NCBI GenBank assembly: GCA_022496805.1
Contig: CM040088.1
Coordinates: 24,659,501-24,723,500 of the forward strand
Direction of reading: 5' to 3'
Source: Pohlia nutans
Lineage: Eukaryota > Streptophyta > Bryopsida > Bryales > Mniaceae
Length of the DNA stretch: 64,000 nt
This document shows, one piece after another, positions 11,374 through 21,300 of the stretch; within the stretch, counting starts at the first letter, position 1, and each line of letters starts with the position of its first letter. The position numbers were made by a program, and so were the translations under genes. Below the pieces are notes generated by a model. The model saw nothing but the letters and a program-made list of their open reading frames with translations, ran no database searches and had not been told where the DNA came from.

Positions 11374-12740
11374 ATGGATAGCAATAAAGATGAGGGTTTG
11401 CGGTGCATGAGAATCGCAAAAAATGCGTTGGAGTCGGGTGACAAGGTCCGTGCCTTGAAGTTCCTGAAGATGGCAAAGCGCATATATCCAAATCCTCAAG
11501 TGGATGCGTTTCTGCGGGAGCTAGCAGAAGGAGAAGAGCCGACTGCAGCGAAAAAATCTGACAGTGAAACGGACCTTAAGCACCAGGCAGGGACACAAGA
11601 TGGTGAGGGGAGGGCCCATGGCATGCCTCGAAGCAGATCAAGCAACTATGCAGCCGAGGCGAATGGAAATGAGGAAAAGAGTAGGAATGGAGTTCCTCGG
11701 AGTAGGTCTACTGCTTCAGTCTCTGATGCAACACCAGAGCAAATGGAGACTGTACGTAGGATTCGAAAGACAAAGGATTATTACGAGATATTAGGTTTGT
11801 CTAAAACTTGCTCCGAAGGCGATGTACGCAAGGCCTACAGAAAGCTCTCTTTGAAGGTTCATCCTGACAAGAACAATGCTGCAGGGGCTGAGGAGGCATT
11901 CAAAGCTGTCTCGAAGGCTTTCCAGGTTGCTCTACAACTTTGGCCTTCTTCCATGTTGCGTAACTTAATCTTGGATATTGTGCTGGACATATTCTTTTCA
12001 GCGGGGATTGTAGGTTATTGTGGACATGCTGCTCTGTGGACACCGTACCAAAAGTTGTTGTATTGAGGGTATTGTCAGATTTTTTTCATGTTTCGCCAAG
12101 GGCTTGGTCCTCAAATTCTCTTGTTTGTTTTGTGTTGTTGAGACAGGTTCTTAGTGATGCGGAACTTCGAGACAAGTATGACAGAGATGGGCCCGAGGAA
12201 GATATTCAGCAGGTTAGGCACAGACACACTACGCGGCAGTATGGAGGCTCTAATGTGATATTTGAGGATGTGTTCAATCCAGATGACATATTCAACTCAT
12301 TCTTCTTTGGCATGCAACAACCAAACGGTAACTACCGCAGAACTCCTTATGTAAGGACTCCAACCCCTCAGTACACAGCGCGTGGAGAGGCTCACTCCAT
12401 TAACCTCCTTAGTCTGCTGCAGCTTCTACCAATTCTCATTCTTTTGATCGTCTCCCTGTTTCCATTTTCCCAACCAGTCTTCAACTTGATGTCAGTAGCT
12501 CCCTATCAGATCCAAAGGAAGACTGCTGACCATGAGGTGCATTATTACGTCAAGTCTCATAACTTTGACAAGGAATACCCTCCAGGAAGTTCTGCCCGAC
12601 GCAAAGTGGAACAGCAGGTAGAGAGCGAGTATAAAGACATACTTGTACAGAATTGTCGAATGGAGCTTGGCATGAGAAGATGGGGTCAATCTTCGGAGAC
12701 TCCTAATTGTGATAGGCTTGAGCGGTTTCAGAGGTCCTGA
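11374..12740 (+). CDS. ER-type DnaJ (Hsp40), DNAJB12/14-like, DUF1977 family
   Basis: Co-chaperone expected to recruit Hsp70 to the ER membrane. Two exons, 11374-11925 and 12147-12740, join in phase 0 (GT donor at 11926, ACAG acceptor at 12146) to give 381 aa. The start ATG has an ideal context (ACCATGG). In order: an N-terminal helical segment (residues 1-50) of the kind seen in DNAJB12/B14 relatives; a Ser/Arg-rich linker in which the motif PRSRS occurs twice; a J domain at about 135-200 with intact HPD (163-165) and the following DKYD; a Gly/Phe-poor linker; one hydrophobic segment at about 270-292; and a DUF1977-type C-terminus containing HNFDKEYPPGS. AATAAA at 12840 is a candidate poly(A) signal. 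The unspliced frame stops in the intron, so the intron is needed. Family assignment is firm; client and partners are not visible. Confidence 0.9.
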
Positions 12741-13527
12741 TATGTACATGTATGTCCTCGCCTTCAGCAGCTAAAGAAACGTCTGTCATGTTTGAGATTA
12801 TTCTATAGGACACGCCACAAAGTATAGAGTACTTCGTGGAATAAAGTCATTCTTGTGGATCCACTTTTTTCCATGTACTCATCTTAGCTGTTTTAGTACC
12901 TGGCACTCAATATGTCCATATTCCTAGAATTCGTGATCTTAAACGTTTTAGAGGAGTGGATATCATCACAGCCTATATTAGTCAGTCCAATAGAGGCTCT
13001 GGGTAAACTACATCAGTTGGAGGGGCCTTGGCTTACACGTATTAACCTTGACCTGGAGAAAGCAATCATGTACACAAACTTATTGGAAATTGAGATGTTC
13101 GTGAGTGATTCATCAGTAGGAATTTCCAATTTCAGTAATTTTGTATCTTTGACAGTTCAACGCCGGCCAGTCTTTTAAGCATTTACTACTCTTTGTCATT
13201 CTTTTAGGCTTTATGGTATGTCTGGCTGTTGCGATTGACATATAAGCAAGGGCAGTTCGGAGTTATTCGTGTGATTGACATTCTTTGGTTTCTTGAGTAA
13301 ACATTTCTAATGGAATGCAGCGTAGTATGGTCAAGATTAGTGACATTTCAGTCCTGTTACTGAAGCATGTAGAGAAGGGCCCCATGTATTCTGTCTTGAA
13401 ATCTCGTTGAGTTCTGTACCGTTTAGATGCCTAATATGCTTCTGCCTTACTGAGGCCTGTGCATCTGATTTTGTATCACGACTTGGAGGTGACCTCTTAG
13501 GGACCTTGGATAAGCTTGTCATTTTAA
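12741..13527. other. 3' flank of the DnaJ gene
   Basis: Contains the candidate polyadenylation signal AATAAA (12840-12845). No further gene is recognised before the MITE cluster. Confidence 0.4.
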
Positions 13528-14393
13528 CCCCTAAATGACAGGGGTTAACCCCTAAACGTACCAACCCTTTGAATAGAAGTAGATTCTAGTGTCAAAAGTA
13601 GATATTAGCATGGTTTAGATGTACATGAGGTGTACATGAGAAGACCATTGCAAGCATAAAATCTACCCAACAAATTTGACATACTTGTAGTTGGAGGCCT
13701 CTCCAATACTATCAATAGTTCCCCATCACAAGAGATTTATTGTAATTGGTAGAGAATTTAATAGGTTTTCAAAGGTGATTTGGATGAAAATCATCCAAGG
13801 TTGTATGAGAAAGTTACAAGGCTTTGAATTTGTTCATGATTCAGTTTTTGGACGCTGGGACATTTAGGGGTTAAGGGCAAAACGTAGATGTGTTATAAAA
13901 TGTTACTTCTGTAGCTTTGATGAAGTTTGGTTCAAAAGAGAAAATGAGAAGCATGATGTTAAGTAATTATCTGTACGGTCAAACTTTCAAAAAATGTTTT
14001 AAACACTCATCTGATAAATTTAAAAGCATTTACCATTTAATATTCACCAAAATTACAATTTTTATTTTTAGAATTTGAAATTTGGTATGATTGGTTAAAA
14101 CTAGACATTTTATTCTGAAATTAAAAAAAGCAAAAATTTCAAAAGAGAGAACATCATTACTTTCCTGAAATAGAAAGTTTCATAACACTAGGATAATGTT
14201 GAAGTGTTTGTCTTTGGAAAGATCCTTAGTGAGCTTCAATATTGCAAATGAAATGTATCAAACAACATTAGAACATGATCTCTACCCCCAATTTCGACAA
14301 AAGATCAAAACTCAAAAATTGTCATTTCCTAACTATGGGCAGTCACTGTTGTTTGGGCTGCGACCAGAAAATGGTCAATCGGTCATTTAGGGG
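13528..14393. mobile_element. TTAA-flanked piggyBac-like MITE (copy A), with a nested MITE
   Basis: The ends CCCCTAAATGACA (13528) and GGTCATTTAGGGG (14393) are flanked by TTAA (13524-13527, 14394-14397). Without the nested insertion and its duplicated TTAA the element is 540 bp, matching copies at 14685-15226 (542 bp, opposite orientation) and 24864-25407 (544 bp). No transposase is encoded. A small open frame shared with the inverted copy is the repeat itself. Confidence 0.85.
13549..13870. mobile_element. TTAA-flanked MITE nested inside copy A
   Basis: 322 bp with ends CCCCTAAACG / CATTTAGGGG and TTAA on both sides (13545-13548, 13871-13874). The uninterrupted host site, GGGGTTAAGGGCAAAAC, survives in reverse complement near 25380-25395. 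This shows that exactly one TTAA was duplicated on insertion. Confidence 0.85.
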
Positions 14394-14684
14394 TTAACCT
14401 CTAGGTGCTTGTGAGATCTGTTTTGTGCTTATGGATTGAGTTAATTGCTTGTAGTGTTTGCACGTAGCAACAAATTTTCAAGTGAAGTTTTCTTGATTCT
14501 TGTGATAGTTGCCCAACATTTGAATGGTATGGATTTTCAAAATGATTTGCACTAATATTCTATAAATGACAAAAAAATATGGCTCTTTCAGTTTACTTCA
14601 CATGTTCCCTTTGGAAAATAAAATTAATAATTTTAGTTATTCAAAAACTTGTAACATTGAGAGTTTTGCATATCAAATCCTTAA

Positions 14685-15226
14685 CCCCTAAGTGACCGAT
14701 TGACCATTTTCTGGTCGCAGCCCAAACAGCAGTGATTGTTTATGGGCAGAAAATGACATTTTTCAAGTTTTGATTTTTTGTCGAAATTGGGGGTAGAGAT
14801 CATGTTCTAGTGTTGTTTGATACATTTCATTTGCAATATTGAGGTTCACAAAGGAATTTTTCAAAGACAAAGACTTCAATATTATCCTAGTATTATAAAA
14901 CTTACTATTTCGGGAAACTAATGATGTTCTCTCAATTGAAAATTTTGCCTTTTTAAATTTTAGAATAGAATGTCTAGTTTGAACCAATCATACCAAATCT
15001 CAAATTCTAAAAATAGAATTTGTAATTTCAGTGAATTTTAAATTGTAATTGCTTCTAAATTCATTAAATGAGTATCTAAAACTATTTTTGGAAGTTTTAC
15101 CTTACGGATAATTACTAAACATCATGCTTCTCATTTTCTCTTATGGACCAAACTTCATCAAAGTTGCAGAAGTAACATTTTATAACACATCTAGGTTTTG
15201 TCCTTACCCCCTCTGTCATTTAGGGG
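14685..15226. mobile_element. TTAA-flanked piggyBac-like MITE (copy B), inverted relative to copy A
   Basis: 542 bp with ends CCCCTAAGTGACC and TGTCATTTAGGGG between TTAA sites at 14681-14684 and 15227-15230. It is nearly collinear with copy A in reverse complement, so 13.5-15.2 kb forms a long inverted repeat with a loop of about 290 bp. Confidence 0.85.
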
Positions 15227-15457
15227 TTAACAATAGCTTTCTTATAATAATATTTAAAAGGGATTTTGAATTTCTTGTTTCAAAAATTTTAAACAAATAT
15301 TGTTGATAGTAAAGATAGATCCAATTGTATAGATATGATCTATAGTTCACAATCTACATCTTTTGTTCAAATAAAATCACCTTATTAGTTTCCCAAATTG
15401 AATTTTATTATACATCTTCATAAAATGTCAAATTTGGAGCTACCTTTGAGCATTTAA

Positions 15458-16301
15458 CCCCTAAATGCCTACATGTTTTGGACAATACCTAAATGTATTA
15501 TAAAATGAGGTTTCTTTAACTTTTTTGAGTTTCACCTCTAAAAAGAATATGTAAGACATCCTTATTAGAAGACATCCGTAGGATTGAATTTGAAATAAAA
15601 TGCCTAGATGTTTTTCAAATGAATTTACAAGAATAAACTTTGAAAATTCACTAAAATTACAATTTTAATACTCTCATCTTGTAATTTATTGTGATTGGTT
15701 AAAATCATTATGCTTCAATAGTGGTGAAGTTGTTCACATAAGTTTTATTATGGTTTGGTAAAGGTATCTTGAGATCTCTTTTTAAGAAATCAAAAGATAA
15801 TTTTATAGGTTGAAATATTGCACATTATGCAAAAGATGATTAAATGTTGTGACATTATGCACTTTTGGCCAATCATTCCAAAATACATAAGAAAATGAGT
15901 ATTTTTATATTTTTCATATAATTAAAGGGATAATCTCTTTAAAATTCAAATTTAAACATATTTTGATACTATTACTTAATCCAACTGTATGAATGTCATG
16001 GGAAAGTCATCATCTACAACTTTCATTTGTACGCCAACTTCAAAGAATGGATTGAGTGCGCAATTTATAACTCAAAACTTTGGAATTTTTTTGTCGATAT
16101 GAAAACTCATGTAGAATGGAAGGACCTAGTAAATTCAATTTCGATTTTTTACCTAATTTGACTTCACTAACTTGAATTTACAAAGTAACTACCTGAAAAA
16201 TTCATGTAAAAAAAAATCAATTGCAAAAACATCACCACAGATGAGAAATTGTACAGTGATTCTGTACATTGTCCAAAAGAGAATGCTTAGGCAGCTAGGG
16301 G
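15458..16301. mobile_element. TTAA-flanked MITE, 844 bp
   Basis: The ends CCCCTAAATGCC and GGCAGCTAGGGG are flanked by TTAA (15454-15457, 16302-16305). The interior is AT-rich without a gene. Parts resemble, in inverted orientation, the stretch at 28.4-28.6 kb. Confidence 0.65.
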
Positions 16302-16305
16302 TTAA

Positions 16306-17422
16306 GGGATTAAAATCACTTCCAAAATGGTCAAATGGGACATTATATTGCAAAAAATAAGTAAACATGTAAGCATTGTGCCAATTTATTATTCATTTTT
16401 CAAATTTTGTCTTTTGATTTACGAAATACGGTAGTGTAAAATTGTAAAAGACAATGGTCAACTTTTGATTAATCACGTATTTTCATTTTGTAAACCTGGT
16501 TTATATTTCCTGTCTTGAGCCCCATGGTGAACAAGGTATTAGACTATGACCGTTGAGCCTAAGACCATGTAGTCAAATTTTAATATCCTTTACTTTTTAT
16601 GCTTCATTTTGCCACTATACATGAATGAAAATTTTGTTCTTGTTTTTCACAAATGCAATTACATCTCAATCATAGTATTTTTATTTTATTTTATTTTTTC
16701 AAAGTGTGTCAATTGAATATTTCTATTCATAAAACCCAAAACATTCTAATTTTAGATTAAGTTTGTCATCCAAATTTAAGAAAAACATAAATAAAAGTAG
16801 AAAATCAATTTTTAATGACCTTTATAATGATGGTAAAGGTCATTAATTAGGTCGATTCGGGAAAAATTTAACATTTTCATACACATGGTGTTAGCTACAA
16901 TGAATGAAAAAGAAATTCTCAAGAATATGAAAATAGAAAAGTAAAATCAATGCTTGAAATCGAGGAAAACCTCGGTCCTATAGAGGTTAAACACAAAGTA
17001 TGCTAAAAAAATCTCAACTTTTTTCCATAGGTGTATATTATATTGTAAGACATCATTATGTAAACCAATTTTTTGTATTTTTTTGTATTTAAAATTCTGA
17101 GTCATATCCTTTTATGTCATTTTAGAAAAGTTATATTAAAGAAATTTTAGTATCTTCTAATACATTTCTTTCATTCAAATTTTTCTTATGTGATTGGTGA
17201 TTTTGGGCCTGTACTTTTTTCCTTTTTGCAATGAAACTTTTGAAATCCCATCTCGGGTTAAAAGAGAGCCAACAAAGGCAGAAGGAGTACAAGGAGGTAG
17301 GCAGATGAAAAGCCACCAAACGGATGAACAGAAAACACCAGACCAAAAACTAGCAATGGTAAGCTAAATGTCTGGGAAGAAAGAAACTTTTTGCATTCAT
17401 TTGCTCGCACCTGAAAGTACTA
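16306..17422. other. AT-rich intergenic DNA
   Basis: No gene recognised. A decayed element end (GGTCCTATAGAGGTTAA, about 16974-16990) resembles the TTAA family. Confidence 0.4.
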
Positions 17423-17823
17423 AGGTGGTTACCCCATTCCCAACTGAATAAGAATTACGGATATGAGGCATTGATATTTTTTAGAGTTAGGCAAGAAGAA
17501 ATAGATTTCAACACAAGTTGAAACATAATTTTTGGATGAAGAATGAATTACTTATAAATTTTCAAAGTTGAAGTATGACACATCCCATTCACATCATATA
17601 GGTAGAGCTCTTTCTGTCTAAAGAAGATTTGTATTGCACACACTAAAGATGCTTAAACCAACAACAATGAATCCATGACCACACTTACATATACTAAAAC
17701 CAACAAGAGAGAACCCATTACCAACTGTAACTCATGCTACAACCAACATCATTGCAGCATTGATTGTGGAAAATGCCCCTAGTTGTTGGTTTAAGGCGCC
17801 AATTGGGAATGGGGTAACCACCT
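17423..17823. mobile_element. 401-bp MITE, TA target, ends AGGTGGTTACCCCATTCCCAA
   Basis: Inverted ends beginning AGGTGGTTACCCCATTCC are flanked by TA (17421-17422, 17824-17825). The TA duplication and the AGGT start resemble the 220-bp AGGTAGGAGC family, suggesting a related Tc1/mariner group. No coding sequence. Confidence 0.75.
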
Positions 17824-17990
17824 TAAGCCCCTAGTAGAAACTGGAAACTGCGATACTTATGAGGTCTATCTTTCCAATGAGAGGTCCTGTACTATACATT
17901 TTCGATTTGCAATGAAACTCATGCTTGGAAATTAAGGGGACAAAGGAAAGCTTGAAATGAACCCAAGCTCAATCAAGACCATAACATTTA

Positions 17991-18168
17991 CACTACAAGG
18001 AGAAGGCGTGGCTTTTCACTCGGTAGGTGAGTCAAACGGCGCCACTTCGCACTCACTGCCCAGGCGCTCAAGGCTTGGTGAGTGCGATTCGTCACATAGG
18101 ACAAGTGTGTACTGTACAGTGAACTCTAACATTGTTCTGAATGAGAAGGGACGCCTTTGCTAGTAGTG
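17991..18168. mobile_element. CACTA-type MITE, copy 1 (178 bp)
   Basis: Begins CACTACAAGGAGAAGGCGT and ends in the complement of CACTACTAGCAAAGGC. It closely matches copy 2 at 20736-20907. It lies about 135 bp beyond the stop codon of the chromate transporter and may be in its 3' UTR. The flanking triplets (TTA, TAA) do not match exactly. Confidence 0.75.
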
Positions 18169-18302
18169 TAAGTAGTCTTCATGCCCTCTGCCTTTCCTTC
18201 ATGCACTCTGGTCATCACCTCGGTACTCCACCTGTGCAGTTGGCCACTGATGAAGTCCTGTTGGGTATGGAATATGCTGCACCATCTACTGGCTCCTGAA
18301 TG

Positions 18303-21300
18303 TTATGACATGTGCAATGCCCACGCAATGACGCCCAAGACGCCACCGGCAACCACAACGAGAGGCTCCGACCACGTCAATTGATCCACAGCCGTGAAGC
18401 CGAGAATGCCGAGACAGACGGACGTGGTGGGGAACGGGCTGTGCTTGTACGCGCCCAGCGTGAGGGAGAACACGGACGTGACGATGAGGCCGATGCCGGC
18501 GACGTTCAAGCCCGGGAGCGCGCGGTTGTAGATGTCCCAGTTGCGGAACTTGGTCCAGAACGGCAAGGCGCCGAACAGCAGCAGGATGCCGGGCAGGAAC
18601 AGGCCCAGCCACGCCACCAGCGCGCCCACGGCGAACACGTAGCCGTGGTTGATGGCCAGGATGGCGCCCAAGTACGCGGAGAAGTTGAACAGCGGGCCCG
18701 GCAACGCTTGCTGCACTCCCAAGCCGGCGTAGAACTGCGTGCTGCTCACCCACGAATCCTCTGCGTCGCGGCACACGCCCTGCGCGTCGCAGCTCTGCTT
18801 CACCAGATCCGTGTACAGCATGGGCAGCACCACTTGCCCCCCGCCGTAGATTATCGACCCCGTGCGGTAAAACACCTCCCACCACTGCCCACCCCGCATT
18901 GCACACCGGCTCTTACTCATAACCTACTCTAGGAAATCAGGACCAGCTGTGGCAGCTTCAGATTGGTTCTATGCAGTACAGCACAGGGAGCTCATATGGT
19001 TCTCCTGTGTTGATTCCCCGTGAGTGTCACTTTTCCCTGTGATTTTGAGTTTTGACATGTGTACAAAATCACCTGCTTAAGCTTAGTCACCTACTTGTAA
19101 AAGGAAAGTTTTAACATGTGTCGAGTTCTGAAGCTCAGAGGGGAAAGTGGCACTCCTAGGGGAATCAACACAGGGAAACCATATGAGACCCCTGTGCAGT
19201 TACAACCCGTAATGTATTTTCTATGCACACAATAATCTTCGTAGTGTATTCCAAATCTTTATAAAGAACTCCTCCTCATCTCTTTCTATTCTTGACTCTT
19301 TGTAGTGTACTCCTCGAAATAAGACTCTACTAATGTGTGACATGTGTCTTAGGTTATGCTAAATAGAGTACTCCATGGGCTCGCCACGTTGTGTAGTGGG
19401 TACATGCTACCAACTCGTCGCTTTGCAACTCGGAGATAGCATGCACCCGCTACATGCTGTAGTAGAGCCCACGGAGTACTCTATCTCGAATTTACCACCC
19501 TACTTATTGGCAACATAAGTTTGTGTTGTTTCAGTTGATCATAGGTTCGTGTTTCAAAAGCAACACAATATGGTCAGTGATTTAATGTTGTAACAACAAT
19601 GGCTGAATCAGTGATCACCAATGTAGCACTGATGTGGCCCTTTGATTTAGTGACTAACCCTAAACCACTTGAAGTTCCAATGTATTTTTTTGTTGTGTAC
19701 ATACAGGTGATTGCTTCTGTATTTCACTACATCATATTTGAGTACACCTTTGTAATCCTTTGCTGCTTGTGCAGCTCAACATGTATTTTTTTCCATAACA
19801 AAGTTCTATGATTCTGATAATTCCTACTGGTCAAAACGGAGGAATTAAATTGACTTTACAAGCTGGAGTTAACTGACCCTGGAAACATTATGTGACAAAT
19901 TAAAGTTGTTCATCAATGTAGGTGAAGTTGGGTCAGAATCTCTTTATTGGCTCAATAGAAAAGCATCATACATTCAGTTCCTGTTAAGGAAAGGGTTACA
20001 ATCAATACCTGAAGTAATTGAGAAGGATGCTTCGATGTGCGTCTCGTAACAAGCGTCACCACCAAGACTGTGATCCACAAGGCGATGAGCGTGGCGCCGG
20101 CAAACATTCCGAATCCCTGCTTCCCAGCTGAAGTATTGACCTCCTGCAACAAACATTATTTACCGACATTAGTGGATCATGGGAGAAAATTTACGTCAAG
20201 AATCGATTATTATCTTGTAAGAAAGACACTGATTAATAAAATTTAAAAATTTAAAATGTGAAAGTGGAACTACAGGATGATGCATCAACTTTCTATCTCT
20301 CTCCATGAACGCAAAACTGTAACAATATATCTTTTCCGTTGCACTGATATAAAAATATGGCCCCTCATCTGAATTATATTTTTCACAAAGTTCTGAAATA
20401 CCATGGACCTCATTTTGAAACCACGTGCTGTGAGTTAAAACGAGCACTTACTGATTTGTTCTTGGGCGTTTGTTTGTTGTAGTAAGAGCAAGCGATTGTA
20501 AACAAGCCGCTCCCGACGATGACAGCGGGGAATGTATACGGCTTGGGCCAGTAGAAGGCGATCACGGCCGTCACGGTGCAGATGGTGGCTAGCAAGGGCG
20601 TGGCGCACAGTTTTTTGCACATGGATTTGGAGGCGGAGGCTACGAGGGCCACTCCCACCGCTGCCACACCTGCAATCACAGTCACGCTTATCGTATCAAT
20701 CAGATATATATACACTAGCAAACACCCTCTTGCAACACTACAAGGAGAAGGCGTCACTTTTCACTTGGTAGGTGAGTCAAATGGCGCCACTTCGCACTCA
20801 CTGCTCAAGCGCTCAAGACTTGGTAATTGCGATTTGTCATGTAGGACAAGTGTGTACAGTGAACTCTGACATTGTTTGAGTGAGAAGTGATGCCTTTGCT
20901 AGTAGTGCAATGCAACAACAACAGAGGAAAGCGCAAGAATTGTATTGAGAACGTAGGAAGCAATTGGGAACATAAAGGGAACATGATGGAAACCTTTGGG
21001 GAACAAAATGGTAACTGTGGAGAACTATTTGGAAACATAAAAGGAACTTGGAAACATTAAGGAACATGATGTAAATTTTGGATGAAAAGCAAAGATGTAC
21101 AATTTGGATGATTTCGTGACATGATATTGTGATACTCTGTACTTAATATTATATATATATAAATAAATAAAAGATGCAGAGTGTTATGAGTCACGACCTA
21201 ATGTCACTACTCCTGTGTCACAAAATCCGTTACATTTTCATCCATCACGAGGGTGCTCACATTTTCATCTAAGTCTTCTATTCGTCAATTATCATACAAT

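Noticed and set aside
13524..13560. TTTAGGG / CCCTAAA motifs suggesting interstitial telomere repeats
   Set aside because: They occur singly at element borders next to TTAA and in inverted pairs, never as tandem TTTAGGG runs; they are transposon ends.
18312..18932. 206-codon open frame on the plus strand, and another minus-strand frame at 18286-18906
   Set aside because: Both are shadows of the GC-rich CHR exon 6; the encoded peptides are low-complexity (Arg/His/Ala/Gln or Gly/Arg) and match no family.
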